Positions 42,957-52,419 of a stretch of 64,000 nt of DNA are shown here, piece by piece (the first letter of the stretch is position 1; each line of letters starts with the position of its first letter). Position numbers and translations under genes: made by a program. Source of the DNA: CANJDH01 sp031430015 (lineage in GTDB: Bacteria > Pseudomonadota > Gammaproteobacteria > Burkholderiales > JAEUOS01); NCBI GenBank assembly GCA_031430015.1, contig JANPAR010000005.1:6824-70823 (forward strand). Direction: 5' to 3'. Below the pieces are notes generated by a model. That model worked only from the letters and a program-made list of their open reading frames with translations, did not search any database and was not told where the DNA came from.

Positions 42957-45223
42957 ACGCGCCGCTCAACGCAGGGCCCGCCGCGAGTGTCTCGGATTCA
43001 CACGGTGCGCAGGGCGGCGTGGCGGCGGCTTCACCTGCGTCGCAAGCCGGCGCCAACCTGCGCGTGAACGCCAGTGGCGAGCGCATCCGCGCCGCCAGCC
43101 TCGCGATTAACCCGCGCCTCAATCAATGGCTGCGCTTTCACGGCGATGGGATGGTCGACGTGATGCCCGGCAAGGTCGAGATCGGTCAGGGCATCATCAC
43201 GGCGCTCGCGCAGGTTGCCGCTGAAGAACTCGACATCGCGCTCGATCAGGTGCGCATGATCCCTGCTGCAACGGATACCAGCCCCGATGAAGCCGTGACC
43301 TCGGGCAGCTTGTCGATCCAGGAGTCGGGGGCAGCGCTGCGCCGGGTTGCCGCGCATGCTCGCGCATTGTTTCTCGACGCTGCGGCCACGCAATTGGGTG
43401 TACCACGCGATGACCTGTGCATTGAACGTGGCCGCATTTACTCCAATGCCCAGGATGCCAACACGGCCACCGGCTTTGGTGCACTCGCCGCAATGGTCGA
43501 TCTCAACGTGGATGCAAGCCCCGCGTTCGCGCCCAAACCCTTTGCGCAGCACAGCGTCGTTGGCAGCGCCGCGCCACGCCGTGATTTGCCCGAGAAGATT
43601 TTCGGCACGCCACGCCTGATTCACGACCTTGTGCTGCCGGGCATGGTGCATGGCCGCGTGGTGCGGCCCGCGGCGCCAGGTGCGCAGTTGGTGTCGGTGG
43701 ATCTCGACAAAGTGCGTGCCCTGCCCGGCGTGATCGCCGTGGTACGCAATGGCAGTTTTCTTGGCGTTGTCGCCGAGTCCGAGTTGGAAGCGGCGCGCGT
43801 CGCCGCGCAACTGGAGCAATCGGCCACGTGGCGCACCACGCGCGAGTTGCCGGATGCATCGCAACTGCCGGCGTGGTTGCGTGCACAGCCGGTCGAAACC
43901 AAAGTGGTGGAACAGCGCGGGGCAGCGCCGGATTCCGCAGCAGGCGTAGCGCCAGCCCGCACGCTCAAGGCCAGTTACTCACGCGGTTTCATCGCACATG
44001 CCTCGATTGGCCCCTCCTGCGCGCTGGCGTGCTGGAGCGATACCGCCGCCGGCACACTCGAAGTCTGGACGCACAGCCAGGGCATTTTCAATCTGCGCAG
44101 CGACCTCGCTCTCGCGTTCGCCCGCGACGCGGCCTCCATCACCGTGCATCACGTTGAGGGCGCAGGCTGCTACGGCCACAATGGCGCAGACGACGTGGCC
44201 TACGACGCCGCCCTGCTCGCCCGCGCCGCGCCAGGCCGCACCGTGCGCCTGCAATGGACGCGCGCGCAGGAGCTGGGCTGGGCACCGTTCAGCCCGGCCA
44301 TGTGTGTAGACCTCGAAGCCGCGCTCGATGCCGGCGGCAACATCGTCCACTGGAAACACGACGTCACCAGCAACGGCCACGGCACGCGCCCGGGCCGCGC
44401 GAAAACGCCGGCCCTGCTAGCCGCGACGCATCTTGAAAAGCCATTTGAGCCACTGATCGCCGTCAATGCCGCACTCGCCAGCGGCGGCGGCTCCGAGCGC
44501 AACGCAGTACCGCTGTACAACTTCCCGGCATGGACGATCACCAACCATCGTCTGTTGACGATGCCGGTGCGCACCTCGGCACTGCGCTCGCTCGGCGCGC
44601 ATTGCAATGTGTTCGCGCTCGAATCGTTCGTCGATGAAATCGCCCACGCACGCGGCGAGGACACTGTCGCATTCCGCCTGCGGCACTTGACCGACCCGCG
44701 CGCGATTGCAGTGATTGAGCGTGCGGCGCAAATGGCGGGATGGGGCAGTGCGTCTGCCGGGCCTCAGGAAGGCATCGGCCGCGGCATCGCCTTCGCCAAA
44801 TACAAAAACACCGGCTCCTTCTGCGCGGTAGTTGCCGACGTCGAAGTCGCGCGCGAAGTACGCGTGAAAAAATTCTGGATCGCCGTCGACGTTGGCCTCG
44901 TCATCAACCTCGATGGCGTGCTCAATCAGGTCGAGGGCGGCGCGATTCAGGCGGCCAGCATGACGCTCAAGGAAGCCGTAGCGTTCGACAACACGCGCAT
45001 CACCAGCGACGCGTGGGAGCACTACCCGATTCTCACATTTTCCGAAGTGCCCGAGGTCGAGGTGAGTATCATCTCGCGCCCCGATCAACCCTCGGTGGGT
45101 GCCGGTGAAGCGGCACACGGCCCGGTGGCAGCGGCAATTGGCAATGCGGTTTTCAACGCCATCGGCGTGCGTGTGCGCGATATGCCGATGACGCCGGAGC
45201 GGATTGTTGCCGCGATGGCATAG
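42953..45223 (+). CDS. Molybdenum hydroxylase large subunit (IorB-like)
   Basis: This 756-residue protein is the molybdopterin-binding subunit of the xanthine dehydrogenase family, in the isoquinoline 1-oxidoreductase branch. VEIGQGIITALAQVAAEEL near the N-terminus, GAHCNVFALESFVDEIA, and the catalytic Glu in VGAGEAAHGPVAAAIGNA near residue 725 are visible. It hydroxylates an electron-poor ring carbon using water. The first 45 residues are a low-complexity Ala/Gly/Ser tail without a Tat motif. No FAD subunit is present, as in the IorAB type, which passes electrons to cytochromes. Confidence 0.9.
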   Translation: MNAPLNAGPAASVSDSHGAQGGVAAASPASQAGANLRVNASGERIRAASLAINPRLNQWLRFHGDGMVDVMPGKVEIGQGIITALAQVAAEELDIALDQVRMIPAATDTSPDEAVTSGSLSIQESGAALRRVAAHARALFLDAAATQLGVPRDDLCIERGRIYSNAQDANTATGFGALAAMVDLNVDASPAFAPKPFAQHSVVGSAAPRRDLPEKIFGTPRLIHDLVLPGMVHGRVVRPAAPGAQLVSVDLDKVRALPGVIAVVRNGSFLGVVAESELEAARVAAQLEQSATWRTTRELPDASQLPAWLRAQPVETKVVEQRGAAPDSAAGVAPARTLKASYSRGFIAHASIGPSCALACWSDTAAGTLEVWTHSQGIFNLRSDLALAFARDAASITVHHVEGAGCYGHNGADDVAYDAALLARAAPGRTVRLQWTRAQELGWAPFSPAMCVDLEAALDAGGNIVHWKHDVTSNGHGTRPGRAKTPALLAATHLEKPFEPLIAVNAALASGGGSERNAVPLYNFPAWTITNHRLLTMPVRTSALRSLGAHCNVFALESFVDEIAHARGEDTVAFRLRHLTDPRAIAVIERAAQMAGWGSASAGPQEGIGRGIAFAKYKNTGSFCAVVADVEVAREVRVKKFWIAVDVGLVINLDGVLNQVEGGAIQAASMTLKEAVAFDNTRITSDAWEHYPILTFSEVPEVEVSIISRPDQPSVGAGEAAHGPVAAAIGNAVFNAIGVRVRDMPMTPERIVAAMA

Positions 45224-45228
45224 CCTGG

Positions 45229-45287
45229 AGAGGCGCTTCTGCCAACGGTTTTCGGCACTATGATCGCGCAGAATGGCTCCTGGAGCG
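45229..45287. repeat. Dispersed repeat pair between convergent genes
   Basis: aggcgcttctgccaacggtt is a diverged GCTCCCACCAA-type copy, and agaatggctcctggagcg is the exact reverse complement of the end of the element at 40216-40233. The location between two stop codons is typical of REP-like elements. Confidence 0.65.
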
Positions 45288-45321
45288 CGTCTGCACCCTC
45301 TCGGAATCCAAACCAACGGAA

Positions 45322-46569
45322 CTAACGCGCGGCCAATCCCTCTTTGGTATACCCCGCCACCCGCTTGTAGCCATCGGTGATCGCCGTCAGCTCCGCCGCG
45401 CTGATGACATCTTCGATGCGCTCAAACGGCTTGTCGCCAATGCGCTCGTAGACCACGCGGATGATGGTGTCGGGCGGATTGCTGCGGTTGGCGAGCACGA
45501 CGCTGGACGTCGCTTGCAGGCGTTTGGCTTCGTAGTCTTTGAGGGCCTGCGTAACGCCGGTTGCGGCCAGGCAATCGGCCAGGGTGCGCGCATCGATGAT
45601 GGATTGCCCCGCGCCGTTCGAGCCGCGCGGCACCATCGGATGGGCGGCGTCGCCGAGCAGGGTGACGCGCCCTTGCGTCCACCACGGCAGCGGGTCTTGA
45701 TCAATCATGGGGAATTCGAGCACGGCATCCGCCGCGCGAATCATGGCCGGCACGTCGAGCCAGTCGAACTTCCAGCTCTCGAAGATGCCGATGAAATCAT
45801 CCAAGCTGCCTTGCCGGTTCCAGTCGCGTTTTTTGTAGTGCGGTGTTTCGATCTCGGCGACCCAGTTCATCAACTGCGTGCCATCATCGAAATTGCGGAT
45901 CGGGTAGATCACCATCTTGCCGTGGGTCAGCCAGCCGGCGCGCACCATCGACGCGCCCGACAACACCGGCGTCATGCGCGTGACGCCGCGCCACATGTTG
46001 ACGCCGGAGTAACGCGGCTCGCCCTCGCCGGGATGCAGTTGCTTGCGGATGACGGAGTGCAGGCCCTCGCACGCAATCGCGGCGCTGCCTTGTTGCGCAG
46101 GCCGCGCGGCACCGGTCGCGGGATCGTCAAACGCAACATTGACGCCACCTGTATCTTGGGTGAAGCCGGTGCAGCGCCAGCCCAGATGAATCCGCTCTGC
46201 GCCCAGGCGTTCACGCGCAGCGTCGAGCAGCACGGTGTACAAGTCACCACGATGAATCGAGAACTGCGGATGGGCATAACCGGCGAAGCGCCCGAGTGGC
46301 TCGCTGTGAATCAATTGGCCGAAGCGATTGAAGAACGAGGCATCGTGCGTGGTGATGCCCACGCGCGTGAGCGCCTCTTCCAGGCCGAGCAGCGCCAACT
46401 CTTGCGAGGCATGGGGCAGAATGTTGATGCCAACGCCCACCGCCTTCGGGTCGGCTACTGCTTCGAACACGCGGCAGGGAATGCCGCGCGCATGCAGTGC
46501 CAACGCAAAGGTCAGGCCACCTACGCCGCCACCGATGATGAGAATGTCTTGCTGGTTGGTCGGCATCAT
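45322..46569 (-). CDS. FAD-dependent monooxygenase (group A, PhzS/salicylate hydroxylase-like)
   Basis: This 415-residue flavoprotein has the Rossmann motif IIGGGVGGLTFALAL at the N-terminus, the IHRGDL segment, and the second FAD motif LGDAAHPMVPRGSNGAGQSI near residue 300. Such enzymes hydroxylate aromatic rings with NAD(P)H and O2. There is no separate NADH domain, as usual for the group. Lying next to the molybdenum hydroxylase, it could perform the second ring hydroxylation in degradation of an N-heteroaromatic compound. The pathway is inference. Confidence 0.88.
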   Translation of the reverse strand: MMPTNQQDILIIGGGVGGLTFALALHARGIPCRVFEAVADPKAVGVGINILPHASQELALLGLEEALTRVGITTHDASFFNRFGQLIHSEPLGRFAGYAHPQFSIHRGDLYTVLLDAARERLGAERIHLGWRCTGFTQDTGGVNVAFDDPATGAARPAQQGSAAIACEGLHSVIRKQLHPGEGEPRYSGVNMWRGVTRMTPVLSGASMVRAGWLTHGKMVIYPIRNFDDGTQLMNWVAEIETPHYKKRDWNRQGSLDDFIGIFESWKFDWLDVPAMIRAADAVLEFPMIDQDPLPWWTQGRVTLLGDAAHPMVPRGSNGAGQSIIDARTLADCLAATGVTQALKDYEAKRLQATSSVVLANRSNPPDTIIRVVYERIGDKPFERIEDVISAAELTAITDGYKRVAGYTKEGLAAR

Positions 46570-46595
46570 GGCTGGCGCGTAAATTATTTCGGGAT

Positions 46596-47669
46596 TTATT
46601 TCGGCGCTGCCGCGCGATTGATTTTGAGCTGCGCTTCCACCAGCGCAACCACTTCATCGACCACTGCCGACTGCTTGCCTTTTTTCGCTGCGATGGTCTG
46701 CACCAGACGGTCAACACGTTCGATAAACGGCGAGCCGCCATAGAGCGCACGCGCGGCCGACGATGGGCTGCCCAGGCCGTTGGCCGCCGCTGCGTATTTC
46801 TCAAACGGCACCAGGTCTTTCTCTGCAGCGCCGAGTGACTTGCACAAGTCCGCCACCCAGTTGTAGGTATCGCCAGTGGCCTTGAGGTCGGAATGCACCG
46901 CGTCCTTGATCGGGCGCATACCGTCTTTGTGTACGCAGCGGTAGTTACCGGCGAGCAGCATGCTCCACTTGGCGAGCGGCACAAACACCGAGTCATAGAC
47001 TTTCAATTTCACCGGCAATTCGATCAAACCGTTGCCTGTGTCAAAGCGCACCGCCTCAATGTCGCGTTCGAGATCACGCAACATGGCGGTGTGTGCGTCC
47101 GAGACAAAACGCGCGGCCTTGAAGTTGGTGGGCAGGCGCACTTGCAACACGTTGGTGCCTTCTTCGGGCGGGCGGAAGGCTTGCGGATCAGGGCTGCACA
47201 GCGTAAGGAAGTCGGGATCGAAGCTGTCCCACACGGTAGCATCGGCGTAGCAATCGCGATAGTCGTTGGCGTTGAGACCGGGGATGCGCGCGAGATAGGG
47301 AAGCGGCGGCATGTTCATGATCGACATCGCCGGGGTTTTGGTCTTGGCGATCTTGTCGAGCAACTCGCGCACACCGGCCGAGCGGTATTGCGGCTCCTGC
47401 ATGGCGAGTACGGCGAGGTCAAAGTCAGTGGGGTTGACATCGGCAGGCGTGCCGGCAGTGATCTTGCCCGGCAGTTTGCGCGAGTCGATTTCGGTCAGGC
47501 CGTCGCGGCCCTTGATCGGCATGCGCACGCGCGTGCCTTCGCGATTCACCAGTTCCGCCTCGGCCGGCAGGCAGACCATCTTTGCGTCGTGGCCCGCGAG
47601 CGCCAGCTTGGTCGCGAGCAGCGAGCCGTAAGAAGCGCCCAAAATCAGAATCTTGTATTTTTTTGTCAT
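46596..47669 (-). CDS. Ketopantoate reductase-like NAD(P)-binding protein
   Basis: This 357-residue protein starts YKILILGASYGSLLATKLALAGH, a Rossmann fold in which the usual GxGxxG is GASYGS. The ApbA/PanE-like layout continues with DFDLAVLAMQEPQY, and the C-terminal half is helical with NYRCVHKDGMRPIKDAV. The resemblance to ketopantoate reductase is partial, so it may be a dehydrogenase for another branched or cyclic substrate. It begins the minus-strand pair with the FAD monooxygenase, 26 bases apart. Confidence 0.65.
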   Translation of the reverse strand: MTKKYKILILGASYGSLLATKLALAGHDAKMVCLPAEAELVNREGTRVRMPIKGRDGLTEIDSRKLPGKITAGTPADVNPTDFDLAVLAMQEPQYRSAGVRELLDKIAKTKTPAMSIMNMPPLPYLARIPGLNANDYRDCYADATVWDSFDPDFLTLCSPDPQAFRPPEEGTNVLQVRLPTNFKAARFVSDAHTAMLRDLERDIEAVRFDTGNGLIELPVKLKVYDSVFVPLAKWSMLLAGNYRCVHKDGMRPIKDAVHSDLKATGDTYNWVADLCKSLGAAEKDLVPFEKYAAAANGLGSPSSAARALYGGSPFIERVDRLVQTIAAKKGKQSAVVDEVVALVEAQLKINRAAAPK

Positions 47670-47808
47670 CCCGTTCTCCTTTGATGTTCAGGCCATTCAA
47701 CCGGCAGCGCATTGTAGGGTTGCGGGTACGGGTCGGAATTGTTTTTCGTCAACCCCGTCAGGCGATTCGATGTTGCGGTGCACAGTCGCGAGTGCCTCAC
47801 GCCAGCTG

Positions 47809-48921
47809 TCACGTCGCGGTACGGTGCTGCCGCAGCGCCGCATTGACGCGCGGCATCACCTGCTCTGCCATCAGCACCATCGAGCGCTCGGCGAGCTTGC
47901 GGTCGACGAAGTCCATGCCGGCGTAGACCAGTTCGCCGAAGTCGCCGATCTCCTCGCGCAACGAGAGGACTTGATCGACCACCTGATTGACGGTGCCGCA
48001 CAGCACCAGGTCGTCGAGCATGCGGTCTACCGTGAGCACGGCATCGTCTTCTTCAGCGAAGCGCTTGAAGATGACGTGGCGCTTGGACAGCTTCATCTTG
48101 GTGAGCATCTGCTTGTAGTAATAACGGTAGGGGCTGTTGGTGTCGCTGCGGCCATAGCGTTGTGCGGTGCTGTCGACATCGGCGACGAACACGGTGCGGG
48201 CGACGCGCCAGTCTGCCGCATGCGCTGCAACGCCCGCCAGCTTCTTGCCCTCGGCGTAGTTGGCCCAGTGGCTCGGCAGCCAATTGCGCAACAAAAAGTT
48301 GGCCGACATCGGATGAAAGTCGCGCTGGCCCATCGCGATCACGCCTTTGGAAAACGGCGCGACCACGGTGCCGACGATTTCCGGGCGCGGTTGTTGATAC
48401 GGCTTGTACATGCCGCCGCGGCCGATTTCCATCACAGCGGTCTTCGCGGTGGAGACCTTGTAGCGGTTGCCCGGCAGATCAATGTTGTAGGGCGCATCGC
48501 GCGACCAGATTTCGAGGATCACGTCGATCGCTTCGGCAAACATCTTGTTGCGATCCTGATCGAGGATGCCGAGCGCTTCGGCGTCGGACGCGAGCGCGCC
48601 AGGGCTGATGCCGAAGATGAAGCGGCCTTTCGCGAGATGATCGAACATGGCCGCATGCGCCGCCACCAGCGTGGGGTGTGCTTGCGACAGGTTGGAGGTG
48701 CCGGTGCCGAGCTTGATCTGCTTCGTTTCGCTGATCAGCGTCGCGAGGAAGATGAAACTATTGGTGACGTTTTCGGCCTGGTCGGTGAGATGTTCGCCAA
48801 CGAAGGCATCGTAAAAGCCGAGCTGGTCCGCCAGGATGATGGCGTCGCGATCCTCCTGCAAGGTATCGAGCGGGTTGCGCTCAATGGGGTGCAAGGGCAT
48901 GGTGAAGTAGCCGAGACGCAT
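47809..48921 (-). CDS. Luciferase-like (LLM class) flavin-dependent oxidoreductase
   Basis: This 370-residue TIM-barrel protein has the bacterial luciferase pattern: MRLGYFTMPLHP, ADQLGFYDAFVGEHL and KLGTGTSNLSQAHPTLVAAHAAMFDHLAKGRF (cited here only in part as KLGTGTSNLSQ and HPTLVAAHAAM). It uses FMNH2 and O2 to oxygenate small substrates. The start at 48921 removes 14 non-family residues. It is divergent from the dehydrogenase gene at 49015. Confidence 0.88.
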   Translation of the reverse strand: MRLGYFTMPLHPIERNPLDTLQEDRDAIILADQLGFYDAFVGEHLTDQAENVTNSFIFLATLISETKQIKLGTGTSNLSQAHPTLVAAHAAMFDHLAKGRFIFGISPGALASDAEALGILDQDRNKMFAEAIDVILEIWSRDAPYNIDLPGNRYKVSTAKTAVMEIGRGGMYKPYQQPRPEIVGTVVAPFSKGVIAMGQRDFHPMSANFLLRNWLPSHWANYAEGKKLAGVAAHAADWRVARTVFVADVDSTAQRYGRSDTNSPYRYYYKQMLTKMKLSKRHVIFKRFAEEDDAVLTVDRMLDDLVLCGTVNQVVDQVLSLREEIGDFGELVYAGMDFVDRKLAERSMVLMAEQVMPRVNAALRQHRTAT

Positions 48922-49014
48922 GTTTCGATTCTGCCGGTGGGATGGGTCGATGCGCGTGACCACGCGCCGCTATACTGGGCGCTAATTTAGCATTTGATAA
49001 GCAGGGGGAAAGCC

Positions 49015-50061
49015 ATGCCGTCACCACAACCCACATCCACCGTCGGCATCATTGGCCTGGGCATCATGGGCGGCATGATGGCCGAGACGCTGCGCGGGCA
49101 CGGCTACGACGTGACCGGCTACGACGTCGCGCCCGCTGCGCGCAAGCGCCTGGCGCAATGCGGCGGACGGCCCCTCGCGTCGGCTGCTGCGGTGGCGGCA
49201 TCTGCGGACATCATCATCGTGTCGCTCGCCAGCAGTGCGGCGCTGGCGGCGGTGACGCGCGAGTTGGCGGGCGCCGCACTGCTGCGCCGCGATGCGAAGG
49301 CCGAAACGAAAGGCGCGGCGAAGCGCACGAGCGCGGGTAGCGATACGGCCAGCCGCCAGTCGCCCCCTGCCCGCCGCATCGTGATCGAAACCAGCACTCT
49401 GCCGATCGCCGACAAGGAAGCCGCCGCCGCTGCGTTGAAGCGCGCCTGCATCATCACGCTCGACTGCCCGATCAGCGGCACCGCAGCGCGCATGAAAGAG
49501 CGCGCGTGGACCATTTTTCTTTCAGGCGAGCGCGCCGCCTGCAACCGCGCCGAGCCGATACTCAAGGCCTTCACCGACAACCTGCCCAACGTCGGCGCGT
49601 TCGGCAATGGCACCAAACTCAAATTCGCCGCCAATCATCTGGTCGCGATTTACAACGTCGCCTACGCTGAGTCCGTCACGCTGGCGCGCAAGATGGGGCT
49701 CGATCCGCGCGAGATGTTCAAACTGTTCGGCCCCAGCGCCGTGCTCGGCACCGGCGTCATGCGTCTGCGCATGCCTTTCATGATAGAGCGCAAATACACA
49801 CCGCCGACCATGAAAATCGAAGTCTGGCAAAAAGACATGCAGGTGATCGGCGACATGGCCAAGTCAGTCAACTGCCCGACGCCGCTGTTCTCGGCCTGCG
49901 TGCCGGTCTACAACGCCGCGATGGCGCAGGGGCTGGCGCTGGAAGATACGGCCTCAACCGCCGAGGTGCTGGGGGCGATGGCGGGGATTGCGCCGGTGAA
50001 GAAGCATCTCAAGGCAATGCACGCGCGCTTGCCCTTCACTGGGGTCAAACGGAAGAAATAG
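49015..50061 (+). CDS. 3-hydroxyisobutyrate dehydrogenase-family NAD(P)-dependent oxidoreductase
   Basis: This 348-residue beta-hydroxyacid dehydrogenase has GIIGLGIMGGMMAETL at the start, the substrate motif DCPISGTAARMKERAW near 150-165, and the catalytic Lys in GNGTKLKFAANHL near 200. Between the Rossmann strands a charged, low-complexity stretch of about 30 residues (about 88-117, AKAETKGAAKRTSAGSD) is inserted where relatives have a short loop. AGGGGGA precedes the ATG at 49015. It is divergent from the luciferase-like gene. The substrate is unknown. Confidence 0.87.
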   Translation: MPSPQPTSTVGIIGLGIMGGMMAETLRGHGYDVTGYDVAPAARKRLAQCGGRPLASAAAVAASADIIIVSLASSAALAAVTRELAGAALLRRDAKAETKGAAKRTSAGSDTASRQSPPARRIVIETSTLPIADKEAAAAALKRACIITLDCPISGTAARMKERAWTIFLSGERAACNRAEPILKAFTDNLPNVGAFGNGTKLKFAANHLVAIYNVAYAESVTLARKMGLDPREMFKLFGPSAVLGTGVMRLRMPFMIERKYTPPTMKIEVWQKDMQVIGDMAKSVNCPTPLFSACVPVYNAAMAQGLALEDTASTAEVLGAMAGIAPVKKHLKAMHARLPFTGVKRKK

Positions 50062-50099
50062 ACAAGTGGCGCGGACCCGCGCGGAAAAATATGACATTC

Positions 50100-50116
50100 T
50101 GATAAAATGATTATCA
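50100..50116. promoter_or_regulatory. Operator-like inverted repeat before the VapBC-type pair
   Basis: TGATAA and TTATCA are separated by five bases in an AT-rich stretch 22 bases before the antitoxin start. Toxin-antitoxin complexes usually repress through such repeats. It probably overlaps the promoter. Confidence 0.5.
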
Positions 50117-50138
50117 TATTATTTTAACGAGCTCGCAC

Positions 50139-50429
50139 ATGGGCACTCTCGCCATCAGCGTCACAGAGTTTTCTCGCGGTCTCTCTGATTTCCTAAATCA
50201 CGTCCAATACCGCGGGCAGGTACTCGATATCGAGCGCGGCAAACGCGTGGTCGCCCGCGTTTCACCCGTGGCGGCAACCGATGGCTTTCCGGTTGATCGT
50301 CTCGACGACTTGCTCGCGCAGGGGCCACAACTGGATGCCTCCGACCGAGGCCCGATGACCCGCGACCTGCGCGCGGTTCGTAGCCAACTTGCCTCGGCAC
50401 GCAGAAAATCTGATCCGTGGGCATCCTGA
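50139..50429 (+). CDS. Phd/YefM-like antitoxin
   Basis: This 96-residue protein starts ISVTEFSRGLSDFLNHVQYRG and continues VLDIERGKRVVARV, the Phd/YefM-type DNA-binding fold. The C-terminal part (SDRGPMTRDLRAVRSQLA) should wrap the toxin. Its stop overlaps the PIN toxin start by 13 bases, so production of the two is coupled. Confidence 0.85.
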   Translation: MGTLAISVTEFSRGLSDFLNHVQYRGQVLDIERGKRVVARVSPVAATDGFPVDRLDDLLAQGPQLDASDRGPMTRDLRAVRSQLASARRKSDPWAS

Positions 50430-50824
50430 TCGACACCGACGTCTGGGTATTGGCCGAGAAGTCGGGAGGCGCAATCAACCTCGCGCGCTGGGCCAGCTAC
50501 GGCGGTGCCTATATCAGCGTCGTAACAGCCAGCGAACTGCTGGTCGGCGTAGAGCGCGCCAATACGCCACAACGCCGTGCGCAACGCGGCGCGTTCGTGG
50601 AACATTTGCTTGCGTCAATCCCGGTGCTCGATTTCTCCCTCGGGGTCGCACGCGCCCACGCGCGCATGATGGCCGCCCTGTCGAAAAACAAGACGGCCGG
50701 TGCCCACGACGCCATCATCGCCGCCACCGCGATTCATCACGGTCACGCCCTACTCACACGCAACGTGGATGATTTCAGGATTTTTGCCGGCCTCAAGGTG
50801 GAGGCGTTTACCGTCTCTGTGTAA
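50417..50824 (+). CDS. vapC: PIN-domain ribonuclease toxin, VapC type
   Basis: This 135-residue PIN protein starts from GTG. It has the acidic residues of the Mg2+ site: ILIDTDVWV, the Glu in TASELLVGVERA, the Asp in AHDAIIAATAI and the Asp in TRNVDDFRIFAGL. VapC toxins cut tRNA or rRNA. It overlaps the antitoxin gene, in the usual order. Confidence 0.92.
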   Translation: MGILIDTDVWVLAEKSGGAINLARWASYGGAYISVVTASELLVGVERANTPQRRAQRGAFVEHLLASIPVLDFSLGVARAHARMMAALSKNKTAGAHDAIIAATAIHHGHALLTRNVDDFRIFAGLKVEAFTVSV

Positions 50825-50826
50825 CA

Positions 50827-50935
50827 CAGGGCCTACGCGCGGCTCGCGCTCGACGTATTACGCGCCAACGCCGGTTTTTGGTTTGGGGATACGCACTACG
50901 ACGCCGTGCTGACAGCAGCCGGCGAGGAAGCGTCA
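50827..50935 (+). pseudogene. C-terminal relic of a DUF3368/PIN-like toxin gene
   Basis: Just after vapC the plus strand reads LALDVLRANAGFWFGDTHYD, then AVLTAAGEE. This matches the C-terminus of the intact toxin encoded at 52420-52905 (LLDALRADAGFWIGDALYDA). No start or N-terminal part remains. The frame then runs into the 3' end of the Bug receptor E gene on the other strand. It is the trace of an earlier toxin-antitoxin module at this locus. Confidence 0.8.
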
Positions 50936-51910
50936 CTACTGCGCGGTGATGCCGCCCCGGCGAATCACCGCTGCATAGCGCTCGATTTCACTCTTGAGGT
51001 GTGCGCCCAGTTCCTCGGGCGTGCTGCCCACGGCTGTCATGGCGTCCTGGTCAAACAGGGCGCGCGTTTCTTTGGCATCGAGCGCGGTCTTGACGGCCCG
51101 GTTCAAGGTGATGACCACGTCGCGCGGCGTGCCCGCTGCGGCAAACATGGCAAACCAGTTGTCCGCGACAAACCCGGACAACATGGCATTCATGGTGGGC
51201 AAATCAGGAAACGCGGGAGCCGGTTTGGCCGTGGTGACCGCCAGCGCGCGCACCTTGCCGGCCTTGATTTGCGGCAGTGCCAGCAACGCCTCGGCGAATA
51301 CGAAATCGACCTCGCCGCCCAGCAGCGCCAGCATCGCGGGTGCCCCGCCTTTGTACGGCACATTGGTAAAACTGATGCCGCCAATCTGCCTGAACATTTC
51401 CGCCGCCAGATGACTGGTGCTGCCTGACACGGTCAGACCGGCATTGAGGCGGCCGGGATTCTTGCGCGCCAACTCGACGAGTTCCTGCGGCGAATTCGCC
51501 GCCACCTTGGGATGAACGATCAACACCAGCGGCGTCGCGCTGACCCAGACCACCGGCGCCAGATCCTTCTCCGGATCGAGCTTGATGGTGCTCTTGGCGA
51601 GAGTCGCATTGATCGCCAGCGCCGCCGTGGTGAACAGGATGGTGTAGCCGTCAGGCGGTGACTTGGCCACCGCCTCCGCGCCAATCATGCCGCTCGCACC
51701 CGGCCGATTCTCGACGATAACGGTTTGGCCAAACTGCTCGCCCATCGCTTTGGCAAACAAGCGCGCCTGAATGTCGGTGGCACCGCCCGGTGCCAAGGGA
51801 ACGATCAGGCGCAGCGGTTTCGCCGGAAAGTTTTGTGCGCCGGCAGGGGAGGCCAGCGCACAGAACGCGAGGATAAACAGCAGTGCCAGTGGCAGATTCG
51901 ATTGCTTCAT
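50936..51910 (-). CDS. Bug/TctC-family periplasmic receptor E
   Basis: This 324-residue receptor has a signal peptide ending near ASPAGAQ, then FPAKPLRLIVPLAPGGATD and VPYKGGAPAMLALLGGEVDF. GGAGG stands 6 bases before the ATG at 51910, and an ATG two codons upstream overlaps that site and is less likely. It stands alone between two toxin-antitoxin modules, without catabolic neighbours, unlike the other receptors in the window. Confidence 0.9.
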   Translation of the reverse strand: MKQSNLPLALLFILAFCALASPAGAQNFPAKPLRLIVPLAPGGATDIQARLFAKAMGEQFGQTVIVENRPGASGMIGAEAVAKSPPDGYTILFTTAALAINATLAKSTIKLDPEKDLAPVVWVSATPLVLIVHPKVAANSPQELVELARKNPGRLNAGLTVSGSTSHLAAEMFRQIGGISFTNVPYKGGAPAMLALLGGEVDFVFAEALLALPQIKAGKVRALAVTTAKPAPAFPDLPTMNAMLSGFVADNWFAMFAAAGTPRDVVITLNRAVKTALDAKETRALFDQDAMTAVGSTPEELGAHLKSEIERYAAVIRRGGITAQ

Positions 51911-52176
51911 GTTCATCCTCCGTCCGAACGTCTGTGTGGCCGCCGGTGGCCGCCCACGTTTGCATCAGGCACGTTCGCGAGTATGCCCCAGCGCGGCCGG
52001 ACGAAGCAAGCTGCTGACACACCAGCTTGAAAGATGACCGCTCCGGCATTCGACGAAGCCAGTGTCGATACATTGGACGCAGGCTGAGCGGCCCAATACC
52101 GTCCGCATCCTTGTCCGTTTTGGTGGACAATTAAGCAGGGTGATAGCGAGTTGGCATGCCTCCTCAGGAGACCATG

Positions 52177-52416
52177 ATGGGAATAGTGATCGACGACGAT
52201 TTGCTGCGCGCGGCGCGCATGTCCGAGCCGGAGATCAAGCTCGAACTCGCAGCGCTGCTCTATCAACGTGAGCGGCTCACGCTCGGTCAAGCGGCACGTT
52301 TGGCTGGCCTGAGCCAGGCGCGCATGCGGCTCGCGCTCGCCGTCCGCGGGATTGCACCCAGCTATGGCATCGCCGAATTCGAGGAAGACCTGAAAGTCGT
52401 GCGCAGCGCCGCCTGA
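52177..52416 (+). CDS. UPF0175-family antitoxin
   Basis: This 79-residue protein matches the UPF0175 family of antitoxin-like proteins: EPEIKLELAALLYQRERLT followed by LGQAARLAGLSQARMRLAL, a helix-turn-helix-like part. AGGAG stands 6 bases before the chosen ATG; ATGs at 52174 and 52156 are also in frame. It precedes the DUF3368 toxin gene by 3 bases, the standard pairing. Confidence 0.85.
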   Translation: MGIVIDDDLLRAARMSEPEIKLELAALLYQRERLTLGQAARLAGLSQARMRLALAVRGIAPSYGIAEFEEDLKVVRSAA

Positions 52417-52419
52417 CGC

